Program-made: the position numbers and the translations under genes | Notes under the pieces: generated by a model | Database searches by the model: none | Seen by the model: only the letters and a program-made list of their open reading frames with translations | Told to the model about the DNA's origin: nothing | Shown: piece after piece, positions 1 to 6,655 of the stretch | How positions within the stretch are numbered: position 1 is the stretch's first letter | Layout: the number at the start of each line of letters is the position of its first letter | Origin: Prevotella sp902465605 | Lineage (GTDB): Bacteria > Bacteroidota > Bacteroidia > Bacteroidales > Bacteroidaceae | Length of the DNA stretch: 48,462 nt | Reading direction: 5' to 3' | Assembly: GCA_902465605.1 (NCBI GenBank) | Contig: CABQNT010000018.1 | Span: 1 to 48,462, forward strand

Positions 1-61
1 AAGCAAAAAGATTTAATCCTATTTTTTTCATGTCGCAAACTTAGAGTTTCATTCGTTGTTA

Positions 62-90
62 AACAACATTGTCCTTAAATGAAAGAGCCG
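62..90 (+). repeat. 29-nt direct repeat, copy 1
   Basis: Begins AACAACATTGTCCTTAAA and ends GAAAGAGCCG. It matches 880-908 with one mismatch, the T/C that follows CCTTAAA. Both copies are preceded by a GTTGTT-type half that can pair with AACAAC. The two copies bracket the non-coding segment, so the segment may have arisen by duplication or insertion. Confidence 0.85.
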
Positions 91-194
91 AGGTTTTTAG
101 CATATCGAGGAACGTGATGTATCAAACCGCTACGGCATTCATCACTACGAAGCGGTTGAACGTGTTAGATTTCATCCGCACGAACTGTTCGCTA

Positions 195-615
195 TTTCTA
201 CCAAATAACGGCCAAAAAACGACCTGTAGAAACTTTCAATCCAGAAAAAATCAATAGGCAGGCAGGATGCAAACAAGAGATGAATGGATGAGAATTATCA
301 ACGTTGGGCGTAAAAGTGATGTGATTGGTGCATTAAAGGCATCACTTTGGCGAAGAATTTGCATGCTCTTGCACGGCAAAAGCATGCAAATAACCCGTCT
401 AAGGCAATGCTTTTATGGTGAAAAATAGAAAATATAATGGCCTGAAAAGTACCACTTTCGCCCAACTACCAATAACACAACACATTACAAACTATGCTCA
501 TATTTGGCGTATTTGCAAGCAGCAGCAAGGTTGGTTGATTACACGCGAAGGATAAGAGCGATGCCTGTCAAGAAAATTCAGTATCATGATAGTCTGGCAG
601 ACACCGCAGAAAGAA
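195..615 (-). repeat. Dispersed ~400-bp intergenic repeat, copy A
   Basis: This block is collinear with the reverse complement of about 33105-33545. Shared anchors in order are an exact 17-nt word (243-259 versus 33476-33492), the 22-nt periodic array (311-414), GCGTATTTGCA near 508, TGTCAAGAAAATTCA near 567, and a CATGAT...TAGTCTG segment near 585. Spacing between anchors is conserved to within a few bases, although much of the sequence between them has diverged. I see no shared reading frame, so it is more likely a non-coding repeat family than a decayed gene. The ends are approximate. Confidence 0.75.
311..414 (-). repeat. 22-nt periodic array of 16-nt words, array 1
   Basis: Five 16-nt A/T-rich words start at 311, 333, 355, 377 and 399, exactly 22 nt apart, with 6-nt gaps. 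Read on the minus strand they match words 1-5 of the array at 33319-33422 in the same order; for example, 333-348 reads AAAGTGATGCCTTTAA against AAAGTGATGCCTGTTT. The words are variants of a near-palindrome of the type CAAAAGCATTGCTTTTG. Confidence 0.8.
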
Positions 616-734
616 CAGTAATTAGTCGCCCCTCACAGCTCATTTATTATAAAGGTTGTTTGTTGTCAAAAACAATCATGCTCTTTTGTTTTAACAACGA
701 ATTTAACAAATAAAACAAATTCAATTGTTTGAAA

Positions 735-838
735 TCAATGAACGCAAGCGTTCACCGAATCAAACAAATTTGACAAAGACACAGGGTATGCTCATGCTGG
801 CAGATTTGTTTCATTCGCAGAACGCTTGCGTTCATTGA
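735..838. repeat. Large imperfect inverted repeat (hairpin)
   Basis: The arms 735-753 and 820-838 are perfect 19-nt reverse complements, and each contains the self-complementary core GAACGCAAGCGTTC or its inverse. The complementarity continues inward with few mismatches (756-770 against 803-817), leaving a loop of about 32 nt. It lies about 90 nt beyond the leftward YitT gene. It could be a transcription end structure, a REP-like element or a binding site for a dimeric protein; the sequence does not decide between these. Confidence 0.8.
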
Positions 839-879
839 CTTGTTTAGATGATTCGTTACATTTGTTGCATTTGTTGTTC

Positions 880-908
880 AACAACATTGTCCTTAAACGA
901 AAGAGCCG
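880..908 (+). repeat. 29-nt direct repeat, copy 2
   Basis: Second copy of the repeat at 62-90, with one base difference. It lies just beyond the 3' end of the leftward YitT gene. Confidence 0.85.
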
Positions 909-926
909 TTGTCAGATCTAAGGATT

Positions 927-1859
927 TTAATTGCCTTGTTTCTTTGGGGCTAACTTGTTCTGAGCGTTTTTCTTTTGTCTCACCTTAAACCGGTCGAAGC
1001 CCTCGCCATAAACTCCAATTACGGCACTCTGGGACACAAAGGCAGCAGGATCGATATCGTTGATCAAATCAAAAATCTTTCCCGACTCGCTCTTTTTAGC
1101 CAGTACGAACAACATCTTCATCTCGCGACCCGAATAAAATCCAGACGCATTGATCACCGTACAGCCTCGATGCGGGTTCTCGTTGATCTGGCGACCAATC
1201 TCCTCGTACCGGTCAGAAATAATGAAAAACTGCACCGAGCGACGCATGGAATTGACCACCTGATCGACACAAAACGAAGTGATGAACAGCACTACATAGC
1301 CATAAATCACCTTCTCCCAATCGTGCAAAGCCAGGTAACTGGACGAAATAATCACCAAGTCACAAATTAAGATGACCCTTCCCAGCGAAATGTCACGATA
1401 CTTGTTGACGATGGCGGCCACGATATCCGTGCCGCCCGTACTGCCATTGGCCGACAAACCCAGTCCGACACCCGTTCCACAGAAGGCCGCACCGATGACA
1501 CTCGCCATGAAAGGCTGGTCGCTCAACAGTCTGACATCCAACATATAGGTTTGTGCCAGCGACGTCAACGTGGTTAGAATGATGATGCCAAAAATGGTTT
1601 TGATGCAGAAACGAAGCCCCAACAAGCGCAACGCAAACGCAATCAACACAGCGTTGATGAAGAAGTAAGAATACTGAACCGGGATGCCCAGTCCCCAATA
1701 CAACACAGACGAAATGCCCGGAACGCCACCCGTGGTGATGTTATTGGGCAACAAAAAGACCGTCCACCCGATGCAATAAAAAAGCATGGCGATGGTGATA
1801 AAAAAATAGTCTTTCAGTTCTTTGGCACTGAAAGCGTTCTCTAAGCCTTTGATTTTCAT
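927..1859 (-). CDS. YitT family membrane protein (DUF161/DUF2179)
   Basis: A 310-residue polytopic inner-membrane protein of the YitT family. About five or six hydrophobic segments occupy residues 15-210; the first contains FFITIAMLFYCIGW followed by the family-typical PNNITTGGVPG loop. A soluble C-terminal DUF2179 domain (about 220-285, with HRGCTVINASGFYSG) follows and ends in a basic tail. The family has no firmly proven substrate; roles as a transporter or channel have been suggested. It is transcribed leftward from its own promoter at 1968-1998, which predicts an unusually long leader of about 100 nt. It is divergent from the cytosine deaminase-like gene. Confidence 0.9.
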   Translation of the reverse strand: MKIKGLENAFSAKELKDYFFITIAMLFYCIGWTVFLLPNNITTGGVPGISSVLYWGLGIPVQYSYFFINAVLIAFALRLLGLRFCIKTIFGIIILTTLTSLAQTYMLDVRLLSDQPFMASVIGAAFCGTGVGLGLSANGSTGGTDIVAAIVNKYRDISLGRVILICDLVIISSSYLALHDWEKVIYGYVVLFITSFCVDQVVNSMRRSVQFFIISDRYEEIGRQINENPHRGCTVINASGFYSGREMKMLFVLAKKSESGKIFDLINDIDPAAFVSQSAVIGVYGEGFDRFKVRQKKNAQNKLAPKKQGN

Positions 1860-1967
1860 ATCAATGTATTCATCTAAAGTTTATTGTCGACAGCTGTCAT
1901 GCCTTATAGGACATCCATTTTTCCATGACCTGTCCCCAGCAAAACCACTGGTATGCAATTGTTTCTG

Positions 1968-1998
1968 CAAAGATAGATGAAGAAAACAGATTGGCAAA
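1968..1998 (-). promoter_or_regulatory. Bacteroidetes promoter for the YitT gene
   Basis: On the minus strand, TTTG (1995-1998) is followed after 19 nt by TATCTTTG (1968-1975), a full match to the Bacteroidetes housekeeping consensus. The start codon is about 108 nt downstream, so the mRNA should carry a long leader. That leader contains a GTCATG/CATGAC pair and a GACAGCTGTC palindrome. Confidence 0.75.
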
Positions 1999-2108
1999 GC
2001 ATTCGTTGAATAAAAATAACGAAATTGATAAAGACCATGAGGAGATCATGAAAAATCAAGAAAATTCTATAATTATTGTGAGATTAGGCCTATAGACATC
2101 AAACAAAA

Positions 2109-2140
2109 GTTGCATATTCCAATTAAAATGCTTATATTTG
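2109..2140 (+). promoter_or_regulatory. Promoter for the cytosine deaminase-like gene
   Basis: GTTG (2109-2112), 20 nt, then TATATTTG (2133-2140). It lies 27 nt before the ATG at 2167, so the longer in-frame start at 2110 cannot be used from this promoter. Confidence 0.65.
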
Positions 2141-2166
2141 AAGTGTTATACTTAAACTTATTTTTT

Positions 2167-3414
2167 ATGAAAAAGAAATTCTTTAATGCGAAATTTTATC
2201 GCAACTGTTCAGCAACAGAAATGATAGTGGAGAATGGTAAGATTGCTCAAATTGGCAATAATCTGCCTAAATGTGACGAGGAAATTGACCTGAAAGGTAA
2301 GTTTGTACTTCCTCCTTACGTAGACCCACACTTGCACTTAGACTATGTTTACACGCTGGCCGAGATGGAAGGTATTGGCGCTGCATCGGGTACGCTTTAC
2401 GAGGCTATCGAGAACTGGCCCAAATATAAGGCAACAATGACCATCGAGGGTGTGAAGAAGTTGGCACGCAAGGGTATTGAGGACGAGGTATCACAGGGTG
2501 TACAGTTTATCCGCGCACAGACCGACGTAACCGATCCCAAGTTTATCGGCTTCAAGGCGCTCATGGAGCTGAAAGAAGAAATGAAGGACATCGTGGATAT
2601 CCAGGTAGTAGCTTTCCCGCAAAACGGTATGTACACCTACAAGGGTGGAAAGGAATTGGTGGAAGAAGCTCTGAAAATGGGTGCTGACGTGATTGGTGGT
2701 ATTCCTCACTACGAGCCGGCAAGAGAGTTTGGTGAGAAGTCTATCCACGACATTGTTGAGCTGGCTATGAAATACAATGTGCTGATTGACGTTCACTGTG
2801 ACGAGACCGATGACATAATGGCAAGATTCGTTGAGATTCTTAACGCACTGGTGTACTTAGAAGATTATGGTGAGAAGACCACCGCCAGCCACACCTGTTC
2901 GTTCGGTTCGGCAGACAACTCGTATGCTTACCGCATGTTCGACATGTTTAAGAGAAGTAAGATGAACTTCATCTCCTGCCCCACAGAGAACGCATATCTG
3001 CAAGGTCGCCAGGACACTTATCCAAAACGTCGCGGTTTGACACGTATAAAGGAGTTCATGCACATGGGTATCAATATTGCACTGGCTCAGGACTCTATCA
3101 ACGACCCATGGTATCCATTGGGAAGCGGTAACATGATGAATATCTTGGATAATGCCATCCACCTGTCACAGTACGCAAGTCCAGAGGAGGTAGAAAACGC
3201 TTTCGACATGATTACGTACAATGGTGCTAAGTGTTTGAACATCCATAACGCATACGGATTGGAAGAAGGCAAGGATGCCAACTTTATCGTTCTGGACGGC
3301 GACAGCTCATGGGATTGCATCCGCAGACGTGTTGGTGTGCTGGCTTCTGTGAGAAAGGGTGAATTCTTGTTTAAGAAGAAACCTACAGAATATGAGATTC
3401 CGTTCAAGATGTAA
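2167..3414 (+). CDS. codA: Cytosine deaminase-like amidohydrolase
   Basis: A 415-residue metal-dependent amidohydrolase closely related to E. coli CodA, which deaminates cytosine to uracil for pyrimidine salvage. Metal and catalytic residues are in family positions: His55/His57 (PHLHLD), Gln152, His210 and Glu213 (VHCDE), His242 (ASHT) and Asp309. The QGRQDTYPKRRG and NDPWYPLG signatures are also present. The residue after the metal Asp, equivalent to CodA Asp314 which influences substrate preference, is Ser310, so activity on a related aminopyrimidine or triazine is possible. The ATG at 2167 was chosen because the promoter lies within the longer frame. There is no signal peptide. The gene shares a terminator with a convergent MFS transporter that might carry its substrate or product. 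Confidence 0.85.
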   Translation: MKKKFFNAKFYRNCSATEMIVENGKIAQIGNNLPKCDEEIDLKGKFVLPPYVDPHLHLDYVYTLAEMEGIGAASGTLYEAIENWPKYKATMTIEGVKKLARKGIEDEVSQGVQFIRAQTDVTDPKFIGFKALMELKEEMKDIVDIQVVAFPQNGMYTYKGGKELVEEALKMGADVIGGIPHYEPAREFGEKSIHDIVELAMKYNVLIDVHCDETDDIMARFVEILNALVYLEDYGEKTTASHTCSFGSADNSYAYRMFDMFKRSKMNFISCPTENAYLQGRQDTYPKRRGLTRIKEFMHMGINIALAQDSINDPWYPLGSGNMMNILDNAIHLSQYASPEEVENAFDMITYNGAKCLNIHNAYGLEEGKDANFIVLDGDSSWDCIRRRVGVLASVRKGEFLFKKKPTEYEIPFKM

Positions 3415-3427
3415 GGTCATTAGAATT

Positions 3428-3462
3428 AAAAAAGCTGCACATTACAATGTGCAGCTTTTTTT
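3428..3462. terminator. Bidirectional intrinsic terminator
   Basis: A GCTGCACATT / AATGTGCAGC stem is flanked by A and T runs on opposite sides. It sits between the convergent deaminase and MFS genes and can serve both. Confidence 0.9.
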
Positions 3463-3485
3463 ATGCTTGTATATGAACTTATTCC

Positions 3486-4658
3486 CTACCCTATCCGTCG
3501 CAATGTATGCTTGGCGAATATAGAAATTATCATTCCTGGCACGGCTAACAGCACGGCATACCATATCAAGCTCGTAGGACCGAAGCTAATTAGCAGCAAA
3601 CCTGCAATCCATGTCGTAATCATGATGGAAAGATTAAACATACATGACTGCACCGACATGGCCACGTCTTTTCCACTTTCCACTTGGTTTCCCACTGCAG
3701 CCTGGAACAATGTAACCAACGGACCGAACGACAATCCCCACAAGAAGAAACCAAATTGCGAAATTCCCATGGCGCCCTTGAAGAAGTAGAACAGGAGCAT
3801 GGCTATGGCTAAGAAGGCAAACATGGCGATAGTAAGCTCGCGAAGATACAAATCGATGTACTTCGTTGCGATGATGATGGATATTAATGAGCCGATACCA
3901 AATACCATCAGAGCCACCTCAATGCCTCCTGCTACGTTAATTTCTGCAACCAATTGGGTGATGTAGGTATATACTCCGTAATGTCCGCAAACACCTAACA
4001 AGGTGAGAAGGATAATCAATAAAATGGATTTGTTTTTCAACATGGCAAAAGGTGATGTGCTCTTGGTGAGCTTTTCACCAGGCGTAGACGGCAGCATGAA
4101 TAGCGAAAGCAGGGCAATCAGCGCGACAAGAAGTCCTAATGCGATAAATTCAATACGCCAACCAAACTTATCTCCGATTGATGTCATCAGCGGCATACCT
4201 AAACTAATACCCAATGTATTACCAGCCATGATCACGGCTACAGCTCTACCTTGATGACTGGGATCTACCAACCGCATGCCAAAGGCCGCAATCATAGGCC
4301 ACATAACACCTGCACTGATACCGCCGAGGAAACGTAACGCCAACACGATGTAGTAGTTGTGTACAAGACCTGACAACACGTTGCAAAGCGCAAATCCCAC
4401 CAATAGCCACAACAGCACCTTCTTTCGGTTGTACTGCATCGTCGCCGAGATGAGCGGAATGCCGAATATGGCCGATGCAAGAGCATACAAACCCACCAGC
4501 CTTCCGCCTTGAACTTCGTTAACACCAAGGTCTGACATGATTTGCGGTAACACGCCCGAAGGCACCAATTCTGATAAAATTCCCACAAATGTTACTGATG
4601 ACATCAATATCATCAATACCCAAGGGAATAAATCTGTAGATTTTTTTTCTTGAACCAT
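3486..4658 (-). CDS. MFS transporter, DHA1/AraJ-like
   Basis: A 390-residue major facilitator with about 12 hydrophobic segments. The conserved loop after helix 2 appears as YNRKKVLLWL, and helix 4 carries RFLGGISAGVMWP. It resembles the sugar or drug efflux permeases of the AraJ/YdhP group; the substrate cannot be read from sequence. I place the start at the ATG of MVQEKK (4656-4658), because a well-formed promoter at 4688-4719 lies inside the 24-codon upstream extension and would leave no room for an earlier start. The gene is convergent with the deaminase, so a link to nucleobase handling is possible but unproven. Confidence 0.85.
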   Translation of the reverse strand: MVQEKKSTDLFPWVLMILMSSVTFVGILSELVPSGVLPQIMSDLGVNEVQGGRLVGLYALASAIFGIPLISATMQYNRKKVLLWLLVGFALCNVLSGLVHNYYIVLALRFLGGISAGVMWPMIAAFGMRLVDPSHQGRAVAVIMAGNTLGISLGMPLMTSIGDKFGWRIEFIALGLLVALIALLSLFMLPSTPGEKLTKSTSPFAMLKNKSILLIILLTLLGVCGHYGVYTYITQLVAEINVAGGIEVALMVFGIGSLISIIIATKYIDLYLRELTIAMFAFLAIAMLLFYFFKGAMGISQFGFFLWGLSFGPLVTLFQAAVGNQVESGKDVAMSVQSCMFNLSIMITTWIAGLLLISFGPTSLIWYAVLLAVPGMIISIFAKHTLRRIG

Positions 4659-4687
4659 AGCTAATAGTTTATAAATTAATGTGTTTT

Positions 4688-4719
4688 CAAAGATAGACAT
4701 TTTAAGCCTATGTAACAAA
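4688..4719 (-). promoter_or_regulatory. Promoter for the MFS transporter
   Basis: On the minus strand, TTTG (4716-4719), 20 nt, TATCTTTG (4688-4695). It ends about 30 nt before the ATG at 4658 and so decides the start of the gene. Confidence 0.75.
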
Positions 4720-4799
4720 TATTTTGACACATTTTCACCAGGCTTGGCAACGACTTATATATCTATGGTTTGGAAGGCAAGGCAACGTGTACAATAAAG

Positions 4800-4835
4800 A
4801 AGTGAGCGTAAGTGTTTACAAACCTACGCTCACTT
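4800..4835. repeat. 11-bp inverted repeat
   Basis: AAGTGAGCGTA (4800-4810) pairs with TACGCTCACTT (4825-4835) around a 14-nt loop. It lies between the terminator of the uridine kinase gene and the MFS promoter and has no T tract. It may back up the terminator or be a regulatory site. Confidence 0.6.
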
Positions 4836-4851
4836 CACATTAATTTCAATT

Positions 4852-4895
4852 AAAAAAGCCTGCATCTGCCGTTTGTTGTAACGGCACAGACGCAG
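4852..4895 (-). terminator. Intrinsic terminator of the uridine kinase gene
   Basis: Directly after the stop codon on the minus strand, CTGCGTCTGTGCCGTT pairs with AACGGCAGATGCAG, and GCTTTTTTAATT follows. Confidence 0.85.
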
Positions 4896-6557
4896 CTAAT
4901 ACCTAAACGAACTGCCGCCTAGGAACTCGCGGACGAGGCTGGTTGGCGGCAAGGCGCGACTGGGTATGGGGGTGATGTAGCTCAAGAACTTACGCAAGCG
5001 ATAAGCTTCCGAATACTCCACGCAGCTTTCCGGCACCTGTTCGAGCAAAGGAGCGGCCTGCTCCTGGATGACGGCCAACTCGTAAAGCATGGCGGTGTTG
5101 AACATAACATCGGCGTTTTCTTGGAAGGGAAACACCCATTTCGTCTCACCAGCCCGTACACTCGGCCAGCGTCTAATGGTTTCCTGCGCGCTCACTCCGC
5201 GATATTTATGGTCGCGAATGATGCGCCTCAGCAGTCGGTTGTCGGTGGTAGGAATGTAATTGTGGTCATCCAGCAGGATGCTGGTGAGTGCCGATATGTA
5301 CACATGAAACTTCTGCTTTTTCGGGATTTGTGCCGTCAGTTCGGGGTTCAGAGCATGAATACCTTCCACCAGTAGCACCTGACGGTCGGTCAGGCGCAGC
5401 CGTTTACCACTCATTCCGCTTCTACCTGAGAGGAAATCATACTTGGGCAGTTCAACCTCTTCACCTCTGAACAACGCACTGAGCTGTAAGTTAATCAGGT
5501 TGATGTCTAAGGCGTGGATGCTTTCATAGTCCCAATCGCCATCGGCATCCTTGGGCGTTTTTTCCCGATCTACAAAGTAGTCATCCAACGATATCTGCAC
5601 GGGACGAATGCCGTTGGCCAGCAATTGGATGCTCAGTCGCTTGCAGAAAGTGGTCTTACCCGATGAAGACGGCCCGGCTATAAGCACCACTCTCACCTCT
5701 GGGTGCGTGGTAATCTGGTCGGCAATCTGCGATATTTTCTTCTCTTGCAGGGCTTCGCTCACATTAATGAGATTGGTAGCATGGCCCGCTTTCACAGCCT
5801 CATTGAAGTCACCTATGGTACTCACGCCCAAAATGTGCTGCCAACGATGCTGCTCCAGGAATACTTCGAACATCTTGTCTTGCTTGACGAGCGCGCCAAG
5901 TTGTGAGGGGTCGTGCTTCGAAGGAATGCGAAGCAGCAAGCCTTCGAAATACCTTTCCAGTCCGAACAGGTAAATGTCCGACGTGTTGGTGAGCAACGCA
6001 CCGTAGTAATAATCCACATAATCGTCGATACGGTGGTACACCGTGTAGAGCGACCCCACGCTCCTGAGCAGCTTTACCTTGGCCTCATCACCCTTCTGCT
6101 CAAACATGCGGATGGCCTCTTCGGTACGCACCTCGAAACGTTCTATGGGAATTTTCTCGTCAATGATTTGCTGCATGCGTTCGCGTATGCGCGTCGCATC
6201 CTCATCAGTTACCTCGCGTCCGATGTGCAAATTGATGTAATAGCCTTTGGAAACAGGAATATCAATCACCACTCTCGACCCCGGATAGAGGTCGTGAACA
6301 GCCTTGCACAGAATGAAGAACAGCGTTCGGGTGTAGTTTCTTGATGCCGAAGCATCGTGCATGTCCAAGAACTCTACATCTTTGTTGTGGTACAGTTGAT
6401 AGTTCATTCCCACAACCTTGTTATTCACTCGCGCACAGATAGGCCCGTACGACATTTTCAAATTAAATTGCTTGAATACATCAGAAAGTGTGCTTCCGAT
6501 AGCTACATCTTGAGTTTTTTTGTTATTTTTGCAACAAATTTGCAATACTTGTTTCAT
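4896..6557 (-). CDS. TGS/ThrRS-like domain uridine kinase family protein
   Basis: A 553-residue cytoplasmic kinase of the phosphoribulokinase/uridine kinase family with a large N-terminal extension. Residues 1-65 look like a TGS domain. Residues about 70-200 resemble the second additional (editing-like) domain of threonyl-tRNA synthetase, here with HIGREVTDEDATRIRERM. The kinase domain starts near 285 with a P-loop GPSSSGKT (295-302), DDYFVD (325-330) and LLVEGIHALNP (about 395-405). The expected reaction is phosphorylation of uridine or cytidine. The role of the tRNA-synthetase-like N-terminus is unknown; it could bind RNA or a ligand. The gene is monocistronic, with a good promoter upstream and a terminator immediately after the stop, and it is divergent from the phosphate cotransporter. 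Confidence 0.85.
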   Translation of the reverse strand: MKQVLQICCKNNKKTQDVAIGSTLSDVFKQFNLKMSYGPICARVNNKVVGMNYQLYHNKDVEFLDMHDASASRNYTRTLFFILCKAVHDLYPGSRVVIDIPVSKGYYINLHIGREVTDEDATRIRERMQQIIDEKIPIERFEVRTEEAIRMFEQKGDEAKVKLLRSVGSLYTVYHRIDDYVDYYYGALLTNTSDIYLFGLERYFEGLLLRIPSKHDPSQLGALVKQDKMFEVFLEQHRWQHILGVSTIGDFNEAVKAGHATNLINVSEALQEKKISQIADQITTHPEVRVVLIAGPSSSGKTTFCKRLSIQLLANGIRPVQISLDDYFVDREKTPKDADGDWDYESIHALDINLINLQLSALFRGEEVELPKYDFLSGRSGMSGKRLRLTDRQVLLVEGIHALNPELTAQIPKKQKFHVYISALTSILLDDHNYIPTTDNRLLRRIIRDHKYRGVSAQETIRRWPSVRAGETKWVFPFQENADVMFNTAMLYELAVIQEQAAPLLEQVPESCVEYSEAYRLRKFLSYITPIPSRALPPTSLVREFLGGSSFRY

Positions 6558-6596
6558 CAGCCTCGTTCGTTTTGGTTATTAAAATGTTACGGAGCG

Positions 6597-6627
6597 TAAA
6601 GATAACGAATTTCTACTGAAGCGCAAA
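6597..6627 (-). promoter_or_regulatory. Promoter for the uridine kinase gene
   Basis: On the minus strand, TTTG (6624-6627), 19 nt, TATCTTTA (6597-6604), one base off consensus. The start codon is about 40 nt downstream. Confidence 0.65.
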
Positions 6628-6655
6628 AATTATATCGCATTACAATTCAATTATT

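Larger units (their letters stand above)
1..926. other. Repeat-rich non-coding region
   Basis: No convincing gene is present. The only open frames are short and start on TTG inside repeats. The region holds a direct repeat at both ends, a large imperfect hairpin, and one copy of a dispersed block that carries a 22-nt periodic array; these are listed separately. The next gene, the YitT protein, reads leftward into this region and has no canonical terminator of its own, so the hairpin may serve that purpose. Confidence 0.7.

Noticed and set aside
69..257. 62-codon open frame in the left non-coding region
   Set aside because: It begins on TTG inside the direct repeat, and its 3' end lies in the dispersed non-coding block. 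The frame is not kept in the other copy at 33480-33545.
504..713. 69-codon open frame in the left non-coding region
   Set aside because: TTG start, lies across the repeat block, and the equivalent region of the other copy does not encode the same peptide.
1860..2166. Possible metabolite riboswitch before the deaminase gene
   Set aside because: The promoter sits only 27 nt before the start codon, leaving no room for an aptamer, and I recognise no purine or pyrimidine riboswitch core.
2397..3407. Several long antisense open frames within the cytosine deaminase gene
   Set aside because: They are shadows of a well-conserved gene in another frame, and the same pattern appears opposite most other genes here.
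4937..4947. GGCTGGTT resembling the MITE end, inside the uridine kinase gene
   Set aside because: Only a short match within conserved coding sequence, with no partner inverted end nearby.
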